Below the pieces are notes generated by a model. It was not told where the DNA came from, did no database searches, and saw nothing but the letters and a program-made list of their open reading frames with translations. The position numbers and the translations under genes were made by a program. Source: Iamia sp. SCSIO 61187 (GTDB lineage: Bacteria; Actinomycetota; Acidimicrobiia; Acidimicrobiales; Iamiaceae). Taken from it: 64,000 nucleotides of DNA. Positions 25,409-34,135 of the stretch are shown here, piece by piece; the stretch's first letter is position 1, and each line of letters opens with the position of its first letter. Location: positions 1,364,001 to 1,428,000 of the forward strand of contig NZ_CP050948.1 of NCBI RefSeq assembly GCF_019443745.1. Direction: 5' to 3'.

Positions 25409-26929
25409 GTGACCGCGACCGACACCATCCCCCCCACCGCCGATCCCGGGGCCGACCGCCCCACCTTCGACTCGCTCGACCCCGCCACCGGCCGGGTGGT
25501 CGGCACCCACCCGGTCCACGGACCCGAGGACGTGGCCGCCGCCGTGGCCCGGGCCCGCGCCGCCGCCCCCGCCTGGGCCGACCTCGGCTTCGCCGGCCGG
25601 GCACCGCTGCTCGGCACGTGGCGGGCGCTCCTGGTGAAGCGGGCCGACGAGCTGGCCGCCCTGGTCCACGACGAGACCGGCAAGCCCGCCGGCGATGCCC
25701 TGCTCGAGATCGTCCTCGCCGTCGACCACCTGGCCTGGGCGGCCAAGCACGCCCCCAAGGTGCTCAAGCGGCGCCGGGTCTCGTCGGGCCTGCTGATGTC
25801 CAACCACGCCGCGACCCTCGAGTACCTGCCCCTCGGCGTCGTGGGTGTCATCGGGCCCTGGAACTACCCGGTGTTCACGCCCATGGGCTCGATCGCCTAC
25901 GCCCTGGCCGCCGGCAACGCCGTCGTGTTCAAGCCCAGCGAGCACACCCCGGGCGTGGGGGAGTGGCTGGCCCAGAGCGCCGCGGAGGCCATGGGCGTCC
26001 CCGGGCTCCTGGAGGTCGTCACCGGCTTCGGCGACACCGGCGCCGCCCTGGTCGGGGCGGGCGTCGACAAGGTCGCCTTCACCGGCTCCACGGCCACGGC
26101 CAAGAAGATCATGGCCGCCGCAGCCGAGACCCTCACCCCCGTCCTGGTCGAGTGCGGGGGCAAGGACGCCCTGCTCGTGGACGCCGACGCCGACCTCGAC
26201 GCCGCCGCCGACGCCGCCACCTGGGGCGGCATGTCGAACGCGGGCCAGACGTGCGTCGGCGTCGAGCGGGTCTACGTGCACGGCGACGTCTACGACGCCT
26301 TCGTCGACAAGGTCGTGGCCAAGGCCCGGGCGGTCGAGACCGGGGACGGGCCCGACGCCGACATCGGCCCCATCACCATGCCCTCGCAGCTCGACGTGAT
26401 CCGGCGCCACATCGCCGACGCCCTCGACCGCGGCGGTCGGGCCCTCGTCGGCGGGCGCGACGCGGTCGGCGAGCGCTACGTCCAGCCCACGGTGCTGGTC
26501 GACGTGCCCGAGGACTCCCTCGCCAACACCGACGAGACCTTCGGGCCCACCCTCACCATCGCCAAGGTGGCCGACATGGACGACGCCGTCGCCCGGGCCA
26601 ACGCCACCCGCTACGGGCTGGGCGCGACCGTGTTCTCCAAGTCCCAGGGTCCCGAGCTGGCCCGCCGCCTGCGCACGGGGATGACGGCGGTGAACTCGGT
26701 GATCTCCTTCGCCGGCATCCCGTCGCTCCCGTTCGGCGGCGTCGGTGACTCCGGCTTCGGCCGCATCCACGGCGCCGACGGCCTCCGCGAGTTCGCCCGC
26801 CCCAAGGCCGTCGCCCGCCAGCGCCTGGCCGCCCCCCTCGCCCTGACGACCTTCGACCGCAGCCCCAAGGTCGACACCGCCGTCAAGAAGGTCCTCACCC
26901 TCCTCCACGGCCGGGCGCCGAGGACGTAG
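25409..26929 (+). CDS. aldehyde dehydrogenase family protein
   Basis: A 506-residue aldehyde dehydrogenase from GTG 25409. It shows IGPWNYPVFTPMGSIAYALA, FTGSTATAKKIM, base Glu in VLVECGGKDA and nucleophile Cys in SNAGQTCVGVERVYV. The C-terminal tail of about 50 residues after FGRIHGADGLREFARPK is longer than in soluble ALDHs. The WNYP signature and tail are typical of the succinate-semialdehyde/long-chain aldehyde branch. No pathway genes adjoin, so the substrate is open. A degenerate repeat follows its stop. Confidence 0.88.
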   Translation: MTATDTIPPTADPGADRPTFDSLDPATGRVVGTHPVHGPEDVAAAVARARAAAPAWADLGFAGRAPLLGTWRALLVKRADELAALVHDETGKPAGDALLEIVLAVDHLAWAAKHAPKVLKRRRVSSGLLMSNHAATLEYLPLGVVGVIGPWNYPVFTPMGSIAYALAAGNAVVFKPSEHTPGVGEWLAQSAAEAMGVPGLLEVVTGFGDTGAALVGAGVDKVAFTGSTATAKKIMAAAAETLTPVLVECGGKDALLVDADADLDAAADAATWGGMSNAGQTCVGVERVYVHGDVYDAFVDKVVAKARAVETGDGPDADIGPITMPSQLDVIRRHIADALDRGGRALVGGRDAVGERYVQPTVLVDVPEDSLANTDETFGPTLTIAKVADMDDAVARANATRYGLGATVFSKSQGPELARRLRTGMTAVNSVISFAGIPSLPFGGVGDSGFGRIHGADGLREFARPKAVARQRLAAPLALTTFDRSPKVDTAVKKVLTLLHGRAPRT

Positions 26930-26940
26930 GTCTCAGTCAC

Positions 26941-27092
26941 TCGTTCGGCTGCGCCTCACTCCGTTCCTTCGAGCTGAAGGTGCCTCGCTGCGCTCGGCGC
27001 TGAAGGTCTCCCCAGCGGCGGACGGCTCGTCCCTCGCCGACACGCCGCTTCGTGTGGGGGTGCCCCCCACGCCCCCAGCGGCTGCGCCGGGC
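26941..27092. repeat. degenerate intergenic repeat, family F copy 1
   Basis: About 150 bp between the aldehyde dehydrogenase and the convergent gene at 27175. It shares its order of short motifs with 58831-58992: GAGCTGAAGGTGCCTCGCTG, CAGCGGCGGACGG, a GTGGGGGTGCCCCCCAC hairpin and CCCCCAGCGGCTGCGCCGGG. The G/C-run hairpin could end transcripts from both sides. No open frame here looks real. The remaining 27093-27174 shows nothing recognisable. Confidence 0.55.
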
Positions 27093-27174
27093 TGGGCCCC
27101 TCGTCTGACCCACGCCTCGTCCTCGCAGCCTGGTGTGGCGCGGCCTCGTCTCGTCGCCGTGCCTGGGTCGGGGA

Positions 27175-27804
27175 TCAGCCTGCGGTGCGGACGGCTTCTT
27201 CGAGGCCCTCGGCGCCGAGGGCCTCGATGCGGGTGACCAGGGGGTCGGCGCCCTCGGCGCCGCGGAGGGCGTCACCGTCGACGAGGTAGCGGCCCTGGGC
27301 GTTGACGGTGACGAACGGTGCCGGCTCGGTGGCGCTCGGGTCGACGAGGAACCAGATGGCGTCGTCGCCCTCGGCCGAGGGGACGAGCCCGTCGACGATC
27401 AGCGGCGATCCGTCGAGGAGCCAGCCCTCCTCCTCGACGAGGAACTCGGGCGGCGGCTCGGGGCCCCGCAGGACCTCGGTCACCTCCAGGGCGACGAGCC
27501 GTGACTCGAGCGCAGTGTCCTGGCCGGGCTCGCCGAACACCCGCCCCCGCTCGGTGGAGGTGACCCGGGCCCGGACCACCAGGTCGCTGGCCGCCAGCAG
27601 CTCGCCGAGGGTGGCGTAGGTCGGCGAGTCAGAGCTGATCTCGACCGGCTCGGGCACCGAGGTGCTGGTCGTGGACCTCGGGTCCGGGTCCCCCCCCGAC
27701 CCGCCGCCTCCCACCAGCACGACGGCCAGGATCGCCGCCACCGCCAGGGCCACGACCGGGGGCAGCCACCCCCGGCGGGACGGACGGGGGGGCGGGGACG
27801 GCAC
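27175..27804 (-). CDS. single-pass membrane/secreted protein of the imelysin operon
   Basis: A 209-residue product from GTG 27804, 18 nt after the imelysin-2 stop. A short Pro/Arg tail precedes one membrane segment (VVALAVAAILAVVLVGGG), a Ser/Thr-rich spacer and a ~150-residue domain (ATLGELLAASDLVVRARVTS, then VALEVTEVLRG and VNAQGRYLVDG). Similar beta-rich secreted domains are widespread in actinobacteria but have no assigned role. It is the last gene of an iron-box operon, so a part in iron or redox handling at the cell surface is possible. No metal motif is visible. Confidence 0.7.
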   Translation of the reverse strand: MPSPPPRPSRRGWLPPVVALAVAAILAVVLVGGGGSGGDPDPRSTTSTSVPEPVEISSDSPTYATLGELLAASDLVVRARVTSTERGRVFGEPGQDTALESRLVALEVTEVLRGPEPPPEFLVEEEGWLLDGSPLIVDGLVPSAEGDDAIWFLVDPSATEPAPFVTVNAQGRYLVDGDALRGAEGADPLVTRIEALGAEGLEEAVRTAG

Positions 27805-27821
27805 CGGGCCACCCTCGCGCG

Positions 27822-28916
27822 TCAGGAGTCGCCGTCGGCGTCGCTGAAGCGGACGGTGATGCCGAGCTGGCTGGCCACCTCGGTGGTCATCGAGACCTTG
27901 AGGGCGGCGACCGCCTCGGAGGCGGCCACCAGGTCGTCGTGGGCGTCGGTGAAGGCGACGTCGGCCGAGTCGGGGAGCGGGGCGAAGGCCGCCACCGCCG
28001 CCTCGGTCAGCTCCGAGAGCCGGGCGGCGGTGGCGGGCGAGCGCTCGGCCACCAGGGCGACCAGGCCGTCGTCGGCGGTCTCCCCGTCGCCCTCGACGAC
28101 GGCGGCCACCGAGTCGAGCAGGGCCCGGTGCTGGGCCATCACGAACGCACCGGGCCCGTCGCGACGGGTCGACAGGGCGTCGTCGAGGGTCTCGGCCAGG
28201 ACCAGGTCGCGGATGCCGTTGTCGTCGATGGCGGTCAGGCAGGCGATCACCTGGTTGGCCAGGGCGTCGACGCTGCCCAGCGGGTCGCCCTCCGGCCCGG
28301 CGGCGAAGGTGGCCCGGTAGGGCTCGTCGCCGTCGTCCCAGTCGGCCACGACGGCGGCGACGGCGTCGGTCGAGACCGGGGTGACGTTGACGAGGAAGCC
28401 GCACGTGCGGGCGCCGGCGGGGGTGGTCAGGACGGTCGACGCCGGGCCGAACAGGAGCGCCTCCATGGTGGACAGGCCGTGGAAGGTCGAGCCCCTGGCC
28501 CGCAGCGACTCGGTGTCGATGGGCTCGTCGCCGGCGAGGAGCTCGGCCACGGGGTCGGGGCGGGCCCGGAAGGCGACGTCGGCCATGAGGCGCCGGTCCA
28601 TGGCCGGGCCCACGGCGCCGGCACGGGTGCCCTGCCAGGCCAGGGTGGCCTCCCGCCACGCCGTCCGGGCGGTGGCCAGGGCGTCGGGCCCGGGCTCGTC
28701 GCAGAGCGTCGCCAGGTCGTCGCCCAGCGCCCCGAGCTCGGCGTGGAGCGCCTCGTAGGAGGGGACGATGGCCTGCTCGGCGATGGCGGCCAGCACCTCG
28801 CTGGCGGGGGAGGCCTCGTGGTCGGCGGCGCGGGGGAGGTCGGAGTCGTCGGAGCAGGCGGCCACCACCAGCGCGGCTGCGACGAGGAGGGCGACGAGGC
28901 GGCGGGGGCGGGTCAC
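27822..28916 (-). CDS. imelysin-family (M75) lipoprotein, second copy, altered motif
   Basis: A 364-residue protein from GTG 28916, with a signal and Cys (LVAAALVVAACSDD). It has the all-helical imelysin fold pattern (TARTAWREATLAWQGTRAGA, GSTFHGLSTMEALLFG). In the aligned GxHxxE signature the His is Ser (GLSTME), so the putative metal site is degenerate. Imelysins are periplasmic or surface proteins linked to iron uptake and often come as a pair around a di-heme protein, as here. It overlaps the upstream di-heme gene by 4 nt (GTGA). Confidence 0.85.
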   Translation of the reverse strand: MTRPRRLVALLVAAALVVAACSDDSDLPRAADHEASPASEVLAAIAEQAIVPSYEALHAELGALGDDLATLCDEPGPDALATARTAWREATLAWQGTRAGAVGPAMDRRLMADVAFRARPDPVAELLAGDEPIDTESLRARGSTFHGLSTMEALLFGPASTVLTTPAGARTCGFLVNVTPVSTDAVAAVVADWDDGDEPYRATFAAGPEGDPLGSVDALANQVIACLTAIDDNGIRDLVLAETLDDALSTRRDGPGAFVMAQHRALLDSVAAVVEGDGETADDGLVALVAERSPATAARLSELTEAAVAAFAPLPDSADVAFTDAHDDLVAASEAVAALKVSMTTEVASQLGITVRFSDADGDS

Positions 28917-30382
28917 AGCGACTCCAGGAAGGTGAGCAGGGCCCGGCGGTCGTCGGCCGACAGGGCGCGGAAGCGCTCCTGGGCCCCGGCGGCCTCGCCA
29001 CCGTGCCACAGCACGGCCTCCTCGAGGGAGCGGGCGCGGCCGTCGTGGAGGAAGCGGGTGTGGCCGTTGACGGTCTCGGTCAGGCCGATGCCCCACAGCG
29101 GTGGCGTGCGCCACTCGGAGCCGTCGGCGGCCCCCTCGGGTCGCCCGTCGGCCAGGCCCGGCCCCATGTCGTGGAGGAGCAGGTCCGTGTAGGGCCGGAT
29201 CACCTGCTCGCTCAGCGCCTCGGCCACGTCGGAGGACCCGGTCCGCATCTCGGTCAGGTGGCACGACGCGCACCCGGTGGCGGCGAAGAGCTCCTCGCCC
29301 CGGTCGGTCGCCGGCTCGCCGACGTGGCGCCGGGCCGGCACCGCCAGGGTGCGGGAGTAGAAGGTGACCCGGCCCAGCTTCTGCTCGTCGACCTCGGGCT
29401 CGCCCCCGGTGGGGGCGGCGAGGCACGCCGGCTGGGCTGCGGTGCACGGCTGCTCGGGGCGCAGGTCCGTGGTGACGCCGATGTCGGCGCGGAACGCGGC
29501 CGCCGTCTGGTCCTCGACCGTCGGCTCGAGGGCCTTCCACCCGAAGCGTCCGAGGCGGCCGTCGCGCTCGCCCGCGCGCTCGGCCTCCGACCCCGGGTCG
29601 ACGTCGTCGACGAGCGCCGGCCGGCCCGAGACCCCGTCGCCGTCGGCGTCGTCGGGGTCGGCCTCGGCGATGATGTCCTCGGCCGGCACCAGCTCGAGGA
29701 GGCCCACGCCGAACATGGGGGGAGCGACGCGGGGCGAGAACAGCACGTCGTCACCGAGCGGCCGGCCCTCGGCGTCGACGAGCGTGTAGGTCGGGACGGC
29801 GAGGGTGTAGGGCGTCCCGTCGTCGTAGGTCCCCTCCTCCTCGGTGTAGGTGATGGACACCGAGCCCTCGACCGGGACGTCGGGGATGGCCCGGTCCTGG
29901 AGCTGCTCGCCGAGGACCGGGTGCGGGGCGGTGCTCTCCCCGTCGGCGACGCTCAGGCGGATCAGCAGGCCCCGCTCGGGGTCGTCGGCGTCGGCGGGGG
30001 GCTGGCCCCGCCCGTCGCGGAAGTGGCACGACGAGCACGACTGGGCGTTGAAGAGCGGGCCCAACCCGTCGCGCCCGTCGGTCGACGCCGGGGCGATCAC
30101 CCAGTTGTCGTTGAAGAAGTTGTTGCCGACGGCGAAGAACCGGCGACCGTCGGTGTCGAGCCCGGGGACGGCCTGGGCGAAGGCCTGGGCCCCGGTGTTC
30201 TCGACGGTCGCGTCGCCACCGGAGGCGGCCCGCTCCTCGTCGGACGGCCCGACGGGGGCGTCAGGCCGGTCGCGGTCACCGGGGCGCGCGTCGCCGCCCT
30301 CCCCGTCGCCGCCCGAGCAGGCGACGACGAGGAGGACGGCAGCGAGCGCGAGCCCGAGGCGGCGACGGGCGGGGGTCGTCAG
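28913..30382 (-). CDS. di-heme oxidoreductase (DUF1111/COG3488-like) lipoprotein
   Basis: About 489 residues. A signal peptide (LGLALAAVLLVVACSGG) precedes a domain with two c-type haem sites, CSSCHFRDGRG and CASCHLTEM. RTPPLWGIGLTETVNGHTR and FLHDGRARSLEEAVLWHGGE match the conserved C-terminal half of the family. No ATG, GTG or TTG lies in frame before the signal sequence; the only candidate is CTG 30382, which overlaps the upstream TGA (CTGA). Members are usually encoded between two imelysins under iron control. A ferri/ferro-redox role is inferred. Confidence 0.87.
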   Translation of the reverse strand: MTTPARRRLGLALAAVLLVVACSGGDGEGGDARPGDRDRPDAPVGPSDEERAASGGDATVENTGAQAFAQAVPGLDTDGRRFFAVGNNFFNDNWVIAPASTDGRDGLGPLFNAQSCSSCHFRDGRGQPPADADDPERGLLIRLSVADGESTAPHPVLGEQLQDRAIPDVPVEGSVSITYTEEEGTYDDGTPYTLAVPTYTLVDAEGRPLGDDVLFSPRVAPPMFGVGLLELVPAEDIIAEADPDDADGDGVSGRPALVDDVDPGSEAERAGERDGRLGRFGWKALEPTVEDQTAAAFRADIGVTTDLRPEQPCTAAQPACLAAPTGGEPEVDEQKLGRVTFYSRTLAVPARRHVGEPATDRGEELFAATGCASCHLTEMRTGSSDVAEALSEQVIRPYTDLLLHDMGPGLADGRPEGAADGSEWRTPPLWGIGLTETVNGHTRFLHDGRARSLEEAVLWHGGEAAGAQERFRALSADDRRALLTFLESL

Positions 30383-31614
30383 ATCTCCAGGCTGATCTCG
30401 TAGCCGAGGGCGCCGGCCAGCTCGGCGATGAGGTCGCCCTGGCCCTGGAGGTCCTCGGCGAGGGTGCGCACGGCGGCGCGACCCTCGGCCTCGTCGTCGC
30501 CCACGATCAGCTGGTCGAAGGTCCCCAGCTCGTCGAGGGCCTCGGCGGCGGCGACGTTGGCGTCGAGGGCCTCGGTGAGCGCCGCGTCGCGCTCGGGATC
30601 GATCTCGGCCACGACGTCGGAGAGGGACGTGCCCTCGACGCCCTCGTACTCGCCGGTGTAGGCGATCTGGATGCCGCGGGCGTTGCCGACGATGTCGACC
30701 AGGGTGTTGTCGGAGAAGCAGGAGTGCTCGTCCTCCTGGTCCTGGGTGTCGTAGGCGACGAGGATGCGCTCTCCGGCCAGCTCGCCGGCCGACAGGGCGC
30801 CCATGCCCCGGAGGATGTTGGTCACGGCCTGGTGCGGGTCGGAGAGGAACTCCTCGCGGTAGGCCCCGCCCTCGGGGTCCCACTGGTCGCGGACGCTGGT
30901 GAGGTCGTCGACGAGGAGGTCGGCGAGCGCCGCCAGGTACTGGCCCCGCCGTGCCGCGCTCGGGTCGGTGGTGTAGTCGGTGACGGGGCGGGCGCCGGGG
31001 CCGTCCTCGCTGAGGTCCTGGCCCCAGAGGAGGAACTCGATGGCGTGCCACCCGGTCGAGACGTTGGTCTCGCCGCCCTCCTCGTTCACCGCCGCGATCG
31101 TCTCGCCGGTGATCTCGGGCAGGGTCTCGGCGTCGGCCACCAGGCCGGCCCCGGGGTCGTCCTCGACGTAGTCGACGTAGGCCTCGTCGAGCGGCCAGGC
31201 GTTGATCTGGCCCTCGGGGCCGGCCTCGGGCTCGTCGATCGGGCCGTCGTAGAAGCGGAAGACCTCGGTGGGGCCGTAGAGCTCGCGCCCGGCCCTCCAG
31301 GCGTCCTTGGCCGCCTGGAGGGTCGCGTCCGACGGCGCCGCGACGAAGGCGTCGATGGCGTCGCCCATCTCGGTGGCGGCGGTGACGTTGGCGGCGTAGG
31401 CGGCGAAGACCACATCGGCGTAGGTCGTCGCGGCGGCGAGGGCGTCGTCGTCGGAGAGCGTGCCCGTCGTCTCGCCGGCCTCGCCGCCACCGTCGGCGGC
31501 GGTGGTGGCCGAGGTGTCGTCGTCCCCGCCGTCGTCGTCGGAGCAGGCGGCCGCCCCGAGCAGGGCCAGGGCCAGGCCGGCAGCCAGGATCCGGTGGAGG
31601 GGGCGTCGTGTCAT
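30379..31614 (-). CDS. imelysin/EfeO-like iron-uptake lipoprotein
   Basis: A 411-residue M75-family protein from ATG 31614. ATG 31641 also exists but would lie against the iron box. The signal ends AALLGAAACSDDD-like at a lipobox-type Cys. The intact GxHxxE metal motif is GWHAIEFLLWG (His 190, Glu 193). REEFLSDPHQAVTNILRGMG and the acidic spacer follow family pattern. It is the first gene of a four-gene operon with overlapping stops and starts. The IdeR-like box 31 nt upstream predicts repression by iron and induction on starvation. Confidence 0.9.
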   Translation of the reverse strand: MTRRPLHRILAAGLALALLGAAACSDDDGGDDDTSATTAADGGGEAGETTGTLSDDDALAAATTYADVVFAAYAANVTAATEMGDAIDAFVAAPSDATLQAAKDAWRAGRELYGPTEVFRFYDGPIDEPEAGPEGQINAWPLDEAYVDYVEDDPGAGLVADAETLPEITGETIAAVNEEGGETNVSTGWHAIEFLLWGQDLSEDGPGARPVTDYTTDPSAARRGQYLAALADLLVDDLTSVRDQWDPEGGAYREEFLSDPHQAVTNILRGMGALSAGELAGERILVAYDTQDQEDEHSCFSDNTLVDIVGNARGIQIAYTGEYEGVEGTSLSDVVAEIDPERDAALTEALDANVAAAEALDELGTFDQLIVGDDEAEGRAAVRTLAEDLQGQGDLIAELAGALGYEISLEI

Positions 31615-31644
31615 CGGGGTGCACCTACGGGTCGACAGCAAGAG

Positions 31645-31663
31645 TTAGGGGAGCCTAACCACT
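31645..31663 (-). promoter_or_regulatory. IdeR/DtxR-type iron box
   Basis: On the minus strand the 19-mer AGTGGTTAGGCTCCCCTAA matches the IdeR/DtxR consensus TTAGGTTAGGCTAACCTAA at 14 of 19 positions. It also contains the local inverted repeat GTTAGG-CTCC-CCTAAC. It lies 31 nt upstream of the imelysin ATG (31614) and about 50 nt before the divergent HTTM gene, so it may control both. Confidence 0.75.
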
Positions 31664-31713
31664 TCGACGAGGTCGGCTGCCAGTCCCGTGGCACGGCAGG
31701 CGAAGATGGAGTG

Positions 31714-33108
31714 ATGGCCGCCCCGACGACGATCGCGCCGCACGGGGCCATCGCCACCACCCCGGCCCCCGGTGCCCTGCTCGCCCGGGTGCGGGCGGCG
31801 GCGATGGCCCCGGTGTCGGGGCGGTCGCTGGCCGTCGTGCGGGTCGTCGTGGGCGCGGTCGGCCTGCTGAGCGCGGTGCGGATCGTCCGCTACGCCTGGA
31901 TCGACCAGCTCTACAGCGGGCCCGCCCACCGGTTCACCTACCTCGGCCTCGGCTGGGTGCCCCAGCCGTCGGCCCCGGTGATGACGGGCGTGGTGGTGGC
32001 CATGGGCGCGGCCTCGGTGGCCCTGGCCCTGGGGTGGCACACCCGCGCCGCAGGCGCGGTCCTCCTGGCCGCGTTCGCCTGGACCGAGCTGATCGACGTC
32101 ACGACCTACCTGAACCACTACTGGTTCCTGACCCTCGTCCTCGTCCTCGGCCTCGTGCTGCCGTGGGACGGGCGCCCCCGGGTGGCCCGGGGGTGGGTGT
32201 GGCTCCTCCGGTTCCAGGCCGGCGTCGTCTACACCTCGGCCGGCATCGCCAAGCTCCAGTCCGACTGGCTCGTGCGGGCCCTGCCCCTGCGGCTGTGGCT
32301 CCCGCCCCGGGCCGACCTGCCCGTCGTCGGCCCCCTGCTCGACGAGGTCGCCACCGCCCACGTGCTGTCGGTGGCGGGGGCGGCGTTCGACTGCTCGATC
32401 GTCGCCCTCCTCCTGTGGCGGCGGTCCCGGCCGTGGGCGTGGGCCGCCCTGGTGGCCTTCCACCTCGCCACCTGGTCGCTCTTCCCGATCGGGGTCTTCC
32501 CGTGGCTGATGATCGGCGTCTCGACGATCTTCTTCGCCCCCGACTGGCCCGCACGCCTGCGCGCCCGCCTCGGCCCCCGGGTCCCCGCGACCCACGAGGT
32601 GGCGGTCGGGCCCGACGGGACACGGCCCGGACCCGTCGCCGGCCCCGGGTGGCGGCGGGGCGTGGTCACCGCGCTCGCCGTGGGGTGGGTGCTGGTGCAG
32701 GTCGCCCTGCCGCTGCGGCACCTGGCCTACCCCGGCGACCACCGCTGGACGGGCGAGGGCTACCGCTTCGCGTGGAACGTCCTGCTGGTCGAGAAGGCGG
32801 GGTCGGTGACGTTCCTCCTCCACGACCCGGCCACGGGTCGGACGCGGGCCACCGACGGGAGCGAGCTCTACACGCGGGCCCAGATCCGGGTCATGGCGAC
32901 CGAACCCGACCTCATCCACCAGGCCGCCCAGGCCCTGGCGGCCGGCGAGCGGGATGGCGGCCACCCCGACGTCGAGGTCCGCGTCGACGCCTGGCTGTCG
33001 TTCGACGGCCGCCCCCCGGCCCGGCTGATCGACCCCGAGGTCGACCTGGCCGCCGAACCCCGCGACCCCTGGCCCGACGACTGGATCCGGCCCGCCCCGC
33101 CGCCGTGA
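31714..33108 (+). CDS. HTTM / vitamin-K-dependent gamma-carboxylase-like membrane protein
   Basis: A 464-residue multi-pass protein from ATG 31714 (GTG 31711 adjacent). Horizontally transferred transmembrane-domain features include VVRVVVGAVGLLSAVRIV, LNHYWFLTLVLVLGLVLPWD, QAGVVYTSAGIAKLQSDWL and the soluble C-terminal start LAYPGDHRWTGEGYRFAWNV. These resemble bacterial homologues of vitamin K-dependent gamma-glutamyl carboxylase. Bacterial members have mostly unknown substrates. It is divergent from the iron-box imelysin operon with 99 nt between starts. Catalytic activity cannot be judged from sequence. Confidence 0.82.
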   Translation: MAAPTTIAPHGAIATTPAPGALLARVRAAAMAPVSGRSLAVVRVVVGAVGLLSAVRIVRYAWIDQLYSGPAHRFTYLGLGWVPQPSAPVMTGVVVAMGAASVALALGWHTRAAGAVLLAAFAWTELIDVTTYLNHYWFLTLVLVLGLVLPWDGRPRVARGWVWLLRFQAGVVYTSAGIAKLQSDWLVRALPLRLWLPPRADLPVVGPLLDEVATAHVLSVAGAAFDCSIVALLLWRRSRPWAWAALVAFHLATWSLFPIGVFPWLMIGVSTIFFAPDWPARLRARLGPRVPATHEVAVGPDGTRPGPVAGPGWRRGVVTALAVGWVLVQVALPLRHLAYPGDHRWTGEGYRFAWNVLLVEKAGSVTFLLHDPATGRTRATDGSELYTRAQIRVMATEPDLIHQAAQALAAGERDGGHPDVEVRVDAWLSFDGRPPARLIDPEVDLAAEPRDPWPDDWIRPAPPP

Positions 33109-33171
33109 CCCCGCCGCGACCCGCCGAGGGCAACCGCCGTCCCCGCGTCGAGGGTGGGTAGCGTCCGCCGG

Positions 33172-34122
33172 GTGACCGGGCGGAGGTGGGCGATCGTCGG
33201 GGTCGGCGGTGTGGGCGGGCTCTACGCCGGGCGGTTGCACGCCGCCGGGTGCGAGGTCCACCTCGTCGCCCGGGGCGACGCCGATGCCCTCCGGGCCGAC
33301 GGGCTGCACCTCACCTCGCCCCTCGGCGACGTCCACGTCCGGCTCCCGGTCCACACCGACCCGGCGACGGTGCCGCCGGTCGACGTCGTCGCCCTGGCGG
33401 CCAAGACCACGGCGCCGGCGGCGGCGGCGACGGCGGTGGCCATCGCGTCCCGCCACCCCGGGGCGGCCCTCCTGGTCCTCCAGAACGGCCTCGGCGTCGA
33501 GGGCGCCGTCGGCGCCCCCGACGGCGTCCCGGTCCTCGGCGGCATGGCGTTCGTGTGCAGCGAGCGGATCGGTCCCGGCCGCGTCCGCCACCTCGACTTC
33601 GGCCCGGTCAGCGTGGGCGAGCACCGGCCCGACGGCGGCGCCGCCGGGGTGACGCCGGCCGTGGCCGCGGCCGTCGCCGACCTCGACGCCGCCGGCGTCG
33701 GCGGGATCGCCGTGCCCGACCTCGTCCTCGGGCGCTGGCGGAAGCTGGTGTGGAACGTCCCGTTCAACGGGCTGGCCGTGGTGCTGCGGGCCCGGACCGA
33801 CGAGATGCTGGCGGACCCGTCGGCCACCGCCCTGGTCCGGACCCTGATGGACGAGGTGCGGGCCGGGGCCGCGGCCGACGGTCGGGAGATCCCGCCGGGG
33901 TTCGTCGACGAGATGCTCAGCACCACCGCCGCCATGACCCCGTACGCCCCGAGCATGCGCCTGGACTTCGACGCCGGTCGCCCGCTCGAGCTCGACGCGA
34001 TCTACGCCGCCCCGCTGGCCGCCGCCCGGGCCGCCGGCGTCGAGCTCCCGGCCACGGCCACCCTCCTCGCCCAGCTCCGGTTCCTGGCGCGGGGCCGGGA
34101 CCGGCCCGGTGACGGCGGCTGA
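33172..34122 (+). CDS. ketopantoate-reductase-like protein (ApbA/PanE family)
   Basis: A 316-residue protein from GTG 33172 (GTG 33154 is an alternative). N-terminal nucleotide-binding motif AIVGVGGVGGLYAGRL, a Lys in ALAAKTTAPA, VLQNGLGVEG and the C-terminal RWRKLVWNVPFNGLAV, which carries the catalytic-type Lys/Asn, are family typical. Family members reduce 2-ketopantoate or other 2-oxo acids with NADPH. No other pantothenate gene is nearby, so the substrate is uncertain. It is convergent with the TetR at 34136. Confidence 0.82.
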   Translation: MTGRRWAIVGVGGVGGLYAGRLHAAGCEVHLVARGDADALRADGLHLTSPLGDVHVRLPVHTDPATVPPVDVVALAAKTTAPAAAATAVAIASRHPGAALLVLQNGLGVEGAVGAPDGVPVLGGMAFVCSERIGPGRVRHLDFGPVSVGEHRPDGGAAGVTPAVAAAVADLDAAGVGGIAVPDLVLGRWRKLVWNVPFNGLAVVLRARTDEMLADPSATALVRTLMDEVRAGAAADGREIPPGFVDEMLSTTAAMTPYAPSMRLDFDAGRPLELDAIYAAPLAAARAAGVELPATATLLAQLRFLARGRDRPGDGG

Positions 34123-34135
34123 GCGACCGGTGCGC

